Below, one piece after another: positions 34,780-42,877 of a DNA stretch of 64,000 nt. This stretch comes from Lysinibacillus_B sp050613145. GTDB lineage: Bacteria; Bacillota; Bacilli; Bacillales_A; Planococcaceae. The notes beneath the pieces were generated by a model, which had not been told where the DNA came from, did not search any database, and worked only from the letters and a program-made list of their open reading frames with translations. Location: NCBI RefSeq assembly GCF_050613145.1, contig NZ_CP192507.1:3906001-3970000 (forward strand). Reading direction: 5' to 3'. Both the position numbers and the translations under genes were made by a program. Position 1 is the first letter of the stretch. Every line of letters starts with the position of its first letter.

Positions 34780-35256
34780 TTATGCTTGTTGCATTTCCTT
34801 CGTTGGTCCCATCACTGGTGGTACTGGTAATCCTGCTTGACGTAGTAACACCGTTATTTGACCGCGGTGATGTGTTTGATGATCAACTAACATACGTAGT
34901 AATTTACCACGCGGCATTGCTCCTCCGAAAGCCTGTACCTCTTCCTCCATTTGAGCATCTGTTAATGTTGCCGCTTCTTTGTTATAAGCTTCCATGACCG
35001 CCTCATACATTTCCACGATTTCTGCCATCGTCTCAGGCATCGGCATATCTGGCCCTGGTGCTGGAATTTGTAACTCAGCGAAGTGTCCAAAAGCACCTGC
35101 CACACTTACTAAATGCCATGATAGCCAACTCAGTGAGTTATGTCCTTCTACAATCAAAGCGTGCTTTTTATCATCTGTAATTGCTCGCATTACGCGAAGT
35201 GTTCCTTGTGCATTCATGCCCCAATCTTCTAAGAAATCTTGTGCTTTACGATACAT
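34780..35256 (-). CDS. DinB/YfiT-like putative metalloenzyme
   Basis: 158 residues, four-helix bundle of the DinB superfamily. The three His ligands are likely one in the LSWLSWHLVSVAG segment (about 48) and the pair in DHQTHHRGQITVLLRQAG (about 128-132), the most typical stretch of the family. Members include thiol-dependent S-transferases; function here is unknown. The start lies 1 bp after the stop of the deoxyinosine glycosylase, so the two are co-transcribed. GGGGAGA ribosome site. Confidence 0.87.
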   Translation of the reverse strand: MYRKAQDFLEDWGMNAQGTLRVMRAITDDKKHALIVEGHNSLSWLSWHLVSVAGAFGHFAELQIPAPGPDMPMPETMAEIVEMYEAVMEAYNKEAATLTDAQMEEEVQAFGGAMPRGKLLRMLVDHQTHHRGQITVLLRQAGLPVPPVMGPTKEMQQA

Positions 35257-35257
35257 C

Positions 35258-35767
35258 TCATTCTCCCCTTAGCATATACTGTTCAAGCGCCCGCCATGCC
35301 TCTACTTTTTGGTCAAACGTCTTGATATTACGTCCTGGTACAGGGCTTGTTGATGGCATTTTATAATACTCTTTCCCAACAAGCAATTCAAAGCCTAACT
35401 TCTTTTTAAAAACGTCATGTGCTTTTGTGCCATTAAAAAAGACCGCCTGAATTTGCGGGTAACGTTTAAAAAGAGCGACAAAGTCATTCGTGATTTCATT
35501 TTTAATATTGCTATCTAAACTACCGACTCTTTCACACGCTCGAATCACATCCCACAACCCGATGCCATGCTTCTTCACAAGGGCGAGGCGCTCTTCATAT
35601 TGTTCTGGCACCATTGTACCCGTCAGCTCACTAATGATTCCCCAAAAGTGGTTACGTGGGTTGCCGTAATACTGCTGTTTTTCAAGCGATTGTACTCCCG
35701 GCATTGAACCAACAACCAACACTTTAGTTTGTTTATCTACAACTGGTAGTAAAATATTTTGAATCAT
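35258..35767 (-). CDS. DNA-deoxyinosine glycosylase (uracil-DNA-glycosylase superfamily)
   Basis: 169 residues. The opening VLVVGSMPGVQSLEKQQYYG and NPRNHFWGII segment is the family hallmark: GSxPG active-site loop and the YYGNPRNHFW run. A later AVFFNGTKAHDVF strand and MPSTSPVPG (Ser/Pro loop) complete the UDG fold. It excises hypoxanthine arising by adenine deamination. It is the first gene of a two-gene unit with the DinB protein. Confidence 0.9.
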   Translation of the reverse strand: MIQNILLPVVDKQTKVLVVGSMPGVQSLEKQQYYGNPRNHFWGIISELTGTMVPEQYEERLALVKKHGIGLWDVIRACERVGSLDSNIKNEITNDFVALFKRYPQIQAVFFNGTKAHDVFKKKLGFELLVGKEYYKMPSTSPVPGRNIKTFDQKVEAWRALEQYMLRGE

Positions 35768-35814
35768 ACAGACGCCTCCTTCGCTTTATTATAGAACGGT
35801 TTTAGCCTAAAAAA

Positions 35815-35848
35815 ACACCTCTCGCACCTAAATAGCACGAGAGGGTGT
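35815..35848 (-). terminator. Terminator of the Cthe_2159-like lipoprotein
   Basis: ACACCTCTCG (35815-35824) pairs with CGAGAGGGTGT (35838-35848, one bulged G), with TTTTTTT after it on the minus strand. Confidence 0.75.
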
Positions 35849-35869
35849 CTTTGCTTATAGGGACATATT

Positions 35870-38125
35870 TTATGATGTACTTCCCTCTATTTCTTCTTGC
35901 TGATTTGATGGCTGATTCATCGTACCACGGTTTCCTCTTGGACCACCAAAACCACCGCCTCCACCCGGCATCATCATTCCACTACTATTTTCCGTAATAC
36001 CACTTTCATTTAAGTATGTCATTACTTGTGATGGTAATATGAACTCAACTGAGCCTGTCATGCCTACCATTGTACTTGCTTCTGAGTAGACGCCATTCTT
36101 TGCCTCACCTTTCACAGTTCCACCAAAGTTGACCGTGTAGCTTTCTTCTGGTGCTAAATCTGGTGTGCTAATCACAAGCGTCTGAAAAGCTTTTTCTGGT
36201 GCAACAGTAGCAATCACCTCTCCAGTAGCTGTCGTTATATTTACTATCGTGCCTGACTCCTGTACATTTGTAAATGTCATCATGAGTGCCTTTTGTGCGG
36301 ATGTATCGGATAGCCCCATCGCCATCCCACTACTACCCGCTGCCATGAGGGTACCCCCTTCCACTGTAAATGTACCATCATAATCTAGTGCACCGTTGCC
36401 AGCGTTCGTTGGTCCATATACAACAACTGTACCAGCTGTCATTTTAATATTACCGTTCGAATCAAGTCCGTCCCCATCCGCATTTACATATACATAGCCG
36501 CCTTCAATTAATAACAGGCTCTCACTATCATTGGTTTCTTCTGTTTCGGTTGTTTGTGTCCTATCAAAATCAGATGAACCACCGTTAATATTAATACCGT
36601 CATCCGATGCTTGAACATAAATATCCCCATTCTTAATTGTCACATTTACCCCTTCAATTCCTTCATAACTTTTTTCAATACGAACTGTACCAGCTGTCAT
36701 CACAACATCAGCATCCGCATGTATACCATCATCACCTGTATTGATTGTAAATTGTCCGCCATTGATTGTTACATGGCCATCACTATGCAGTGCATCTTCC
36801 TCGGAGTCGATTGTCAATGTACCGCTCTCTATTTGGATAAGCGTTGTAGCTTTTATACCCTTAGTGCTTATAGATTCATCATCTGATGTATTTTCTTCAC
36901 CCTCATTAGTTACGTCAGGTGGTGTCATACCTTGACCGCCACTTGGTTCAAAGTCTTCTGGCATTTGATCTCCCTCTTCTTTAGTGGCTGTCTCTTCTCC
37001 TGTCTGGCTGTTCATGTTTGGCGGCGTCATGTTCTGACCACGCTGTCTATCTCCCATTTGTGGCACGCCACCTGATTTCATTTGGTCAAACATTGTTTCA
37101 ATATCCTCTACTGTCAGATCATCGGGCAATTGGCTTTCATCAATATTTTCTAGCAATTCCTCTTTCGTCATTTCGCCTGCGATATACTGTTGGATTTGAG
37201 ACATATCAAGACTCCCCATCATGCCACCTTGCATACTACCCGTCCTAAACTCTTGTCTCGTCTCCATTGTTTCTGGGCTACCACCTCCCGCTACAATGGA
37301 ATATTGTCCATCCACAACAAGCACATCACGTTCAGACTGTACACCATCCAAACCGGCTGTTATTTGTAATGAACCACTTTGTAGTACAATATTCCCTTTT
37401 TCGGCATCCTCATCATTCGAGGATTTCATGCCATCACCATTCGCCGTAACTTTAATATTTGCATCACGCATCGCAAATAAATCACGGCCAACAATTCCAT
37501 CATCCTCTGCATTTATTTCGATATGCCCGCCTGTTACGATTAATTCATCACGCCCAACAATTCCGTCTTTATAATTGGCATTCACAATTAATTTTCCGTC
37601 ACCGTTAATGGATAAATCATCTTTACTGAAGATTGCCCCTGAAGGCTCGTCTTCTTTTGTAGCGAAGACATATTCCTTCGCATCGGTTACTACATTTTCT
37701 GTTCCTGCTTCAAGAGAAATAACAGTTTGGTCTGCTTGTTTTACATAAATCGCAGCACTTGTTGATGATGTAATAGAAGTACCATTTAGTATGAGGCGTA
37801 CAGTGCCATCATCCTCTGCATCAACGACAATTTGTCCATCATCAAGCGTTCCATCAATGATATACGTGCCAGTCGTACGAATTTCAATAACTCCATTTTC
37901 AATCACAACACCGCCTGGACCATCCGCTACAGCTGAAGCACCATTTAAATGAATTTTCGTAAAGCTACTCCCTTGCCATTCCGAGTAAAAATCGTCCTCT
38001 GAATAGGTCACATATTGGGCAACGAGTGCATCGGTGTCGACACTAATTTGTGTCTCCTGATGGCTACAAGCTCCTAGCATGACTCCGATTAGAATAAACG
38101 GTACTATATATTTTACTTTTCTCAT
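35870..38125 (-). CDS. Cthe_2159-family surface lipoprotein, putative carbohydrate-binding beta-helix
   Basis: 751 residues from the ATG at 38125; the GGGGG just upstream is the ribosome site, so the ATG four codons earlier is unlikely. A lipobox VMLGAC follows a hydrophobic stretch, so the protein is a lipoprotein. The body has many short parallel-strand repeats ending in DDG/DG turns (INAEDDGIVG, NTGDDGIHADADV, QASDDGININGG, VNADGDGLDSNG), as in right-handed beta-helices of the Cthe_2159 (PF14262) family, which bind calcium and plant polysaccharides. A Met/Gln/Pro-rich linker lies at about 270-410, and the tail is Gly-rich. It is expressed with DUF4956 and VTC-domain genes, though a hairpin intervenes. 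Confidence 0.85.
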   Translation of the reverse strand: MRKVKYIVPFILIGVMLGACSHQETQISVDTDALVAQYVTYSEDDFYSEWQGSSFTKIHLNGASAVADGPGGVVIENGVIEIRTTGTYIIDGTLDDGQIVVDAEDDGTVRLILNGTSITSSTSAAIYVKQADQTVISLEAGTENVVTDAKEYVFATKEDEPSGAIFSKDDLSINGDGKLIVNANYKDGIVGRDELIVTGGHIEINAEDDGIVGRDLFAMRDANIKVTANGDGMKSSNDEDAEKGNIVLQSGSLQITAGLDGVQSERDVLVVDGQYSIVAGGGSPETMETRQEFRTGSMQGGMMGSLDMSQIQQYIAGEMTKEELLENIDESQLPDDLTVEDIETMFDQMKSGGVPQMGDRQRGQNMTPPNMNSQTGEETATKEEGDQMPEDFEPSGGQGMTPPDVTNEGEENTSDDESISTKGIKATTLIQIESGTLTIDSEEDALHSDGHVTINGGQFTINTGDDGIHADADVVMTAGTVRIEKSYEGIEGVNVTIKNGDIYVQASDDGININGGSSDFDRTQTTETEETNDSESLLLIEGGYVYVNADGDGLDSNGNIKMTAGTVVVYGPTNAGNGALDYDGTFTVEGGTLMAAGSSGMAMGLSDTSAQKALMMTFTNVQESGTIVNITTATGEVIATVAPEKAFQTLVISTPDLAPEESYTVNFGGTVKGEAKNGVYSEASTMVGMTGSVEFILPSQVMTYLNESGITENSSGMMMPGGGGGFGGPRGNRGTMNQPSNQQEEIEGSTS

Positions 38126-38142
38126 AAAATCCCCCATTAAAT

Positions 38143-38176
38143 AAAGGAGGTCTGTATAATCAGATCTCCTCCTTTT
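38143..38176 (-). terminator. Hairpin between the DUF4956 and lipoprotein genes
   Basis: On the minus strand AAAGGAGGAGATCTG pairs with CAGACCTCCTTT, followed by ATTT. It may lower rather than stop transcription into the lipoprotein gene, which has no obvious promoter of its own in the remaining gap. Confidence 0.6.
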
Positions 38177-38179
38177 TTC

Positions 38180-38884
38180 TTAAGCCGTAAAGTTACCATC
38201 GTAGCTAAGCATGACTGAAGAAGATACACCAGCTACTTTTGAAATGTTTGATACAAGTTGGGCATCATTTTCTTTCATACGTACTTCGTATGTCACTTCG
38301 ATTTCATAATCTTGCACAATTGTCTTAGACTTCAGCATATATTTTTTTGTACTGTTTATTAGAATGCGCTCAATTTCTGTGTTCGTTGATTCATCCTCAA
38401 ATTTCACAACGAGTAAATACGGATTTTCCACAACGATTTTGTTCTGGAATAACATAATGACCAGTCCAATAATGATTGAGCCAATCCCTACTAACGGAAT
38501 AAAACCAGCACCGCAAAGAATACCCGCTGCTACTGACCAGAATAAGAAAATTAAGTCCATTGGGTCCTTAATGGGCGTACGGAAACGAACAATCGATAAT
38601 GCACCAACCATACCAAGTGATAACAAGACGTTTTGACTAATCCCCATAATGACGAGTGCCGTTGTTAATGTCATCACCATGAGTGAAATATTAAATGAAT
38701 GTGAATAAATAACCCCATTAAATGTTTTCTTGTATACCCAATAAATAAATAATCCAATTAAAAATGCGGCAACCATACCGATTAACGAATCTGTTAATGA
38801 AAATGATGATGTTTTTTCAAGAAAACTTGATTTGAAAATATCATCAAATGTTGCTGCTGTAGTTAATAATGTCAACACAATCAT
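38180..38884 (-). CDS. DUF4956 membrane protein
   Basis: 234 residues. Three or four helices at about residues 30-50, 60-85, 88-105 and 115-145, then a cytoplasmic alpha/beta tail ending in a ferredoxin-like section (EIEVTYEVRMKENDAQLVSNIS). The segment GMVGALSIVRFRTPIKDPMD between helices is the most conserved part of this family. DUF4956 proteins are almost always encoded beside VTC-type polyphosphate polymerases, as here (15-bp gap), and are thought to act with them. Function unknown. Confidence 0.88.
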   Translation of the reverse strand: MIVLTLLTTAATFDDIFKSSFLEKTSSFSLTDSLIGMVAAFLIGLFIYWVYKKTFNGVIYSHSFNISLMVMTLTTALVIMGISQNVLLSLGMVGALSIVRFRTPIKDPMDLIFLFWSVAAGILCGAGFIPLVGIGSIIIGLVIMLFQNKIVVENPYLLVVKFEDESTNTEIERILINSTKKYMLKSKTIVQDYEIEVTYEVRMKENDAQLVSNISKVAGVSSSVMLSYDGNFTA

Positions 38885-38898
38885 TTCCTCCTATATAT

Positions 38899-39600
38899 TT
38901 AACCGTACATACGGCTTAATTGATATTTTGAATAGGCTTCTTGTTTTGTATTAATGCCCTGTAGCATCATTTTAATAATATCTGGTAAATACTCATCATA
39001 CTTTACCTCTAAAATGACTTCGCTCGGTTCTAATACATCGACCATTGGTAAGTTCGCATTGAACATATCTGTATTACGAAGACTCGACTTTACTTTACTG
39101 TCAAATGTTACACGGACATTCCCGTATAAATAGATGTACGCTTCACGTTCATAATCAACAACCGTTGTTGGCTTTAGCCCGTAATACCTCATTTCATAAA
39201 ATAAATCACGTATCAGTTCACGCTCGTCTTGCTCCATCCAGTCAATATCCCCAACACGCATACATTCAAACTCACGTGCTGTCATTTTACATTTTGACTT
39301 GAATGTTAAATTGTTGCGCTTTGATTTGCGCTCTAAATGAACGACAGCTGCGCTTTTCCCATAAATGCGCACGCGATATTTATCTCGATTTAAAAAACCT
39401 TCTTTTTTTTCATTCATGACTTTGTTATCGCAATTGTCAAAGTAACAGGAACGAATGAGATAACGCCCGTCCCGTCCAGCATGCGGGTCAAGCTTCATTA
39501 CATGGCACAATTTATTGCGAAGTAGCATGTAGTCCATATACGTAATGCCATGCTTTAACTCTTTACGCCCATTTGGATTGAATGACGTATGAATCGGCAT
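38899..39600 (-). CDS. VTC-domain polyphosphate polymerase-like protein
   Basis: 233 residues from the ATG at 39600, which has GAAGGAGG 8 bp upstream; a longer frame start has no such site. The VTC tunnel fold is signalled by RKELKHGITYMDYMLLRNKL, YLIRSCYFDN, KYRVRIYGK, HLERKSKRNN and the late VILEVKYDEYLPD, with alternating basic and acidic residues lining a beta-barrel. In yeast Vtc4 this domain makes polyphosphate from ATP; for bacterial members the product is not settled. First gene of a VTC / DUF4956 / lipoprotein unit; the CotH kinase gene often found with it is absent here. Confidence 0.86.
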   Translation of the reverse strand: MPIHTSFNPNGRKELKHGITYMDYMLLRNKLCHVMKLDPHAGRDGRYLIRSCYFDNCDNKVMNEKKEGFLNRDKYRVRIYGKSAAVVHLERKSKRNNLTFKSKCKMTAREFECMRVGDIDWMEQDERELIRDLFYEMRYYGLKPTTVVDYEREAYIYLYGNVRVTFDSKVKSSLRNTDMFNANLPMVDVLEPSEVILEVKYDEYLPDIIKMMLQGINTKQEAYSKYQLSRMYG

Positions 39601-39735
39601 TGTTCTTCCTCCTTCTTTTATATTTATCTGGTCATGCATTAAGTGGTGTCTTGCTTACAATGCACACTTTACACCTGAAATGTGTCAGGCATATGTTCAA
39701 GTAAATTTTTATAAAGAATTTTTAAATTGGATGTA

Positions 39736-39781
39736 AAAAGCACGTAGGAAACGTTATAAACTAACGCTTCTACGTGCTTTT
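39736..39781. terminator. Bidirectional terminator between cobT and the VTC gene
   Basis: AAAAGCACGTAG (39736-39747) and CTACGTGCTTTT (39770-39781) form a perfect 12-bp stem. It terminates cobT on the minus strand. Confidence 0.85.
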
Positions 39782-39795
39782 ATGCTAACTCTATT

Positions 39796-40830
39796 TTATT
39801 TTTGCGATACACTTGCACTTTGGAATGTGGCCATATCCTTCATCATCACATTGGCTGCTTTAACAATTGGATACGCAATGGCTGCCCCTGTTCCTTCACC
39901 AAGACGTAAATCAAGCTGGACGAGTGGCTGTTTATTCAGATGCTTTGCTGCAATTTCATGCCCAATCTCAACTGAATTATGCGATAAAATCATATAGTTT
40001 ACAGCACCTGGCGCTAGTAGCTCCGCTAGACAAGCAGAAACCGTACAAATAAAGCCATCTAGTAAAATCGGGGTACGCATTTCTGCCGCACCAATCATAG
40101 CACCTGTCATACCTGCTATATCAAGACCACCCATTTTAGATAGTAAATCAATGGCATCATCTTTCTTCGGTTTATGTAACGCAATAGCCTCACGACAAAC
40201 CTCTGCTTTGCGATTCAATTGCTCATCATTAATACCTGAACCGCGACCAACAACTGTCTCTGGATCAATATCAAGAATGGCTGCTAAAATGGCACTGCTT
40301 GGTGTCGTGTTACCAATACCTAACTCTCCAACAATGATACAGCCCGCACCTTCACGAATAGCCTGCTGTGCTGCATCGTACCCAACTTTAATCGCTTGCC
40401 ATGCCTCTTCTTCTGTCATCGCACGCTCTTTTAAAAAGTTAGCAGTTCCAGATGGACGGACTTTCTTGTTAATGACCTTCTCATTTGGTACAGGGCGTAA
40501 AATACCTAAGTCATAGACAGCCAGTGGTGCACCAATCATACGACTAAACACACTAATTCCCGCACCACCTTCCACCATATTCATCGCCATCTCATACGTT
40601 ACTTCTTGTGGAGAAGCGGATACATTCTCTTCCACAATGCCATGATCTGCACAAAATACGAGAGAAGCAGGTGCAATATCAGGTTTTATTTCCCCCGTCA
40701 TGCCTGCAAGTTCAATCGATACTTCCTCTAAGCGCCCTAAACTTCCCGGTGGCTTCGTTAGCGAATCGATATACTGACGTGCCTGCTCCATTTTTTCTTC
40801 ATACAGTGATGGAATTGAAAAATTTAACAT
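39796..40830 (-). CDS. cobT: Nicotinate-nucleotide--dimethylbenzimidazole phosphoribosyltransferase
   Basis: 344 residues, the expected length. LTKPPGSLGRLE (about 25) and FCADHGI (about 59) start the fold, then VGELGIGNTTPSSA (about 167) and GRGSGI are substrate-binding loops. The catalytic Glu lies near the C-terminus (LRLGEGTGAA, about 313). It activates dimethylbenzimidazole for the lower ligand of cobalamin. It stands alone: no other cobalamin genes and no recognisable B12 riboswitch are visible around it. Confidence 0.93.
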   Translation of the reverse strand: MLNFSIPSLYEEKMEQARQYIDSLTKPPGSLGRLEEVSIELAGMTGEIKPDIAPASLVFCADHGIVEENVSASPQEVTYEMAMNMVEGGAGISVFSRMIGAPLAVYDLGILRPVPNEKVINKKVRPSGTANFLKERAMTEEEAWQAIKVGYDAAQQAIREGAGCIIVGELGIGNTTPSSAILAAILDIDPETVVGRGSGINDEQLNRKAEVCREAIALHKPKKDDAIDLLSKMGGLDIAGMTGAMIGAAEMRTPILLDGFICTVSACLAELLAPGAVNYMILSHNSVEIGHEIAAKHLNKQPLVQLDLRLGEGTGAAIAYPIVKAANVMMKDMATFQSASVSQK

Positions 40831-41000
40831 TGGTGAAAAACCCCTTTATGAACCGAATTTTCACTAAATATACCACAAAATTTATGATTATTTCGTCATT
40901 TAAGTAAATCACAAAAAATTACTCCAAAGAATAGAAAATGTCCGTGCAAATTTCCTTCGTACGTGTGATTTTTCTCACATCTAAAAATTTTCAAACATTT

Positions 41001-41006
41001 TATAAT
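41001..41006 (+). promoter_or_regulatory. Possible -10 element for the 31-residue peptide
   Basis: A perfect TATAAT about 30 bp upstream of the small frame at 41035. The sequence at the -35 spacing is weak, so only the -10 is called. Confidence 0.4.
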
Positions 41007-41034
41007 AGGCTTAAGATGAAAGGAGCGGATTTTC

Positions 41035-41130
41035 ATGTTAAAAATAACTTATGTACTTGCCTCTTGTCTTGGCATTGGTGTTGCAATTGGTCTTGGTGTA
41101 CTCATTAACCAAACTTTCATTCAAGTTTAA
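41035..41130 (+). CDS. 31-residue membrane peptide
   Basis: A 31-codon frame with AAAGGAGCG 9 bp before its ATG and a TATAAT further up. It encodes MLKITYVLASCLGIG, then AIGLGVLINQTFIQV: a single hydrophobic helix with small residues (Ala/Gly/Ser) on one side. It is followed by a terminator hairpin. The close fit of promoter, ribosome site, frame and terminator makes it a credible gene. I do not recognise a family. Confidence 0.6.
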   Translation: MLKITYVLASCLGIGVAIGLGVLINQTFIQV

Positions 41131-41141
41131 TACCTCATATG

Positions 41142-41179
41142 AAAAAGGATTGGCCATTTATACTTCACCAATCCTTTTT
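41142..41179. terminator. Bidirectional terminator between the peptide and the DedA gene
   Basis: AAAAAGGATTGG (41142-41153) and CCAATCCTTTTT (41168-41179) form a perfect 12-bp stem. The stop codon of the minus-strand DedA gene lies in its loop. Confidence 0.85.
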
Positions 41180-41805
41180 ATCTTGTCATTTTTTAATAGG
41201 CGAACAATATAAAAAATAATGGGCGGAAGGAAAGGAATACAAGAAATTATCGGTAAGGATAATGCCATGTTTTGCTCAACAATCGGAATTTGCCCGAGCA
41301 AAAGTCCCGCTCCAAGCCATAGTACAACCCATATCCCTCCACCAATACTGTTATAAGCTAAAAAAGGATACAGTGGATAGTTCGTATAGCCTGTCACAAA
41401 TGGAATCGTCGTCCTCATAAGTGGAATAAAGCGCGAAAATAAGATCGCTCTATGTCCATAATTTTTAAAGAAGTCCTTTGCAGACTGCAATGTCGATTTC
41501 GGAATAACCCGCCATCTTCCTGTAACTCTCTGTCCAATTTTGCCGATGAAGTAATTTTGCATATCCCCAAGAACAGTTGCTGTAAATAATATGACGGCTA
41601 AAAACCATAAATTTAACTCTCCTAATGCGGCTAATGCACCACTAACAAATACAGTTGCATCTCCTGGTAAAAATGTAAGAACAACAAAAGCGGTTTTACA
41701 ATAAATAATGAAGAACAATAGAATATACACAAGATACCCGTAATCCTCTAAAAAATGATGAATCGCAATGTCAATTTGCTTCATTTCCAATAAAAATGTG
41801 TGCAT
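41158..41805 (-). CDS. DedA family membrane protein
   Basis: 215 residues with five or six helices. The signatures are FLPGDATVFVSGALAA (about 42-57, E/D-containing re-entrant segment) and FSRFIPLMRTTIPFVTGYT (about 122-140). DedA/VTT-domain proteins are lipid scramblase-like; several recycle undecaprenyl phosphate. The substrate here is not known. GGAGGTGATGG ribosome site. Single-gene unit. Confidence 0.88.
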   Translation of the reverse strand: MHTFLLEMKQIDIAIHHFLEDYGYLVYILLFFIIYCKTAFVVLTFLPGDATVFVSGALAALGELNLWFLAVILFTATVLGDMQNYFIGKIGQRVTGRWRVIPKSTLQSAKDFFKNYGHRAILFSRFIPLMRTTIPFVTGYTNYPLYPFLAYNSIGGGIWVVLWLGAGLLLGQIPIVEQNMALSLPIISCIPFLPPIIFYIVRLLKNDKIKRIGEV

Positions 41806-42106
41806 GCCATCACCTCCTCATTTTTAGTTACATTGTATAGCCGTGTCAAAAAACGGATTCAATTAAATTTGTCCTTATGGCGTTTTATGTCTAAAAGGGT
41901 AGGAAAAATGACAGCTAAAATGCAAAGGGGATAAATTTAACTTCTCCCAGCAAGCGGTACTTCCCTTCAACATATTCCAATCACTAGAAGTCTTTACCTA
42001 TAGGAATAACAGCTCAGCAAGTTCCTATACATATATATGTGCATTTTAATGTTCCTGCATAACGATTGACTTTAAAAATCAGCCTCCATGTTGCAAGCTG
42101 ATGGAT

Positions 42107-42300
42107 ATGGTAGTGTTTTGCTCATGCCGGTTGGTTTTGACCGGAGGGAGCGACTTTTTTTGCTCGGATACTTTAGCTTTTTGACCGTTCACTGTGGATT
42201 TTTGCTCGGATACGGCAGTGTTTTGCTCCCACCGGATGGTTTTGACCGGATAGAACGACTTTTTGCTCGGATACCGTAGCTTTTTGACCGTTCACTGTCG
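42107..42300. repeat. Tandem duplication of a ~105-bp unit with internal motifs
   Basis: Two copies of a unit: AGTGTTTTGCTC recurs at 42112 and 42217 (105 bp), GACCGTTCACTGT at 42183 and 42286 (103 bp). Each unit has TTTTTGCTCGGATAC, GGTTTTGACCGGA and TAGCTTTTTGACC blocks; the first occurs three times in all. No ribosome site or long frame. It is the only structure I see in the gene-free stretch 41806-42415. Confidence 0.75.
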
Positions 42301-42415
42301 ACAATTTTAAGATGGTTTATATAGAAATACACGTCTAGTCAATTATCAGCCAAAGGGGCAATTGCTTATCCTACCGTTCTACCCGTACAATAGAAGAAAA
42401 CGAGGAGCCTGAGCA

Positions 42416-42691
42416 ATGTTCAAATCTTTATTTAAACGAAAAGATAAAGTACTGAAACACCACATCGAATTTTGCATGTCAAACCTTTCATTTGGCAGTG
42501 CGGATGTATATGATGAGCTAATTCAACGTGAAAATGTTGTCATTGAAGAGTCTGGTTGTACATCAAATTGTGAAACATGCGATTCATGCTTATTTGCCGT
42601 TGTAAACAGTGAAGTGGTAACTGCGGAAACAGCAGACAAGCTATTACAACGAGTTGAAGAGAAGATGAAAGAAAATCCATTGATAGATTAA
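42416..42691 (+). CDS. DUF1450 / YuzB-like Cys-rich small protein
   Basis: 91 residues. HIEFCMSNLSFGSADVYDEL at the start and SGCTSNCETCDSCLFAVVNSE (quoted as the two motifs SGCTSNC and CDSCLFAVVN) place it in the DUF1450/YuzB family, which keeps CxxxC-type cysteines and ends in a KLLQRVEEKMKENP helix. The thioredoxin-like fold and cysteines suggest metal or redox binding; function is unknown. GAGGAG ribosome site; own terminator. Confidence 0.82.
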   Translation: MFKSLFKRKDKVLKHHIEFCMSNLSFGSADVYDELIQRENVVIEESGCTSNCETCDSCLFAVVNSEVVTAETADKLLQRVEEKMKENPLID

Positions 42692-42692
42692 A

Positions 42693-42732
42693 AATAGCAG
42701 GAGCAAATGAGAATTTGCTTCTGCTATTTTAT
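42693..42732 (+). terminator. Terminator of the DUF1450 gene
   Basis: AAATAGCAGGAGCAAAT pairs with ATTTGCTTCTGCTATTT through one mismatch, followed by TTATTT. Confidence 0.85.
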
Positions 42733-42877
42733 TTGCTAACAAAAACGTAAGCCGCCTATCAATTTTCACACTATTGACTTCTGTCTTATCCATGTTAAAA
42801 TTAAGTTACGCTTTCGCGAGTTGAAGCGTTGAACTTTAAAGCATCAAAATATTATCGTAACAACTAGGAGCAGACAT

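Noticed and set aside
37018..37574. Plus-strand frames inside the beta-helix lipoprotein gene
   Set aside because: They are antisense shadows created by the repetitive codon pattern of the lipoprotein; none has a ribosome site.
39601..41034. Cobalamin riboswitch near cobT
   Set aside because: The cobT leader is only about 200 bp and I find no B12-box-like core; only terminator hairpins are visible.
42107..42300. Possible CRISPR or coding tandem repeat
   Set aside because: Only two copies of a ~105-bp unit, diverged throughout, no ribosome site and stops in all useful frames.
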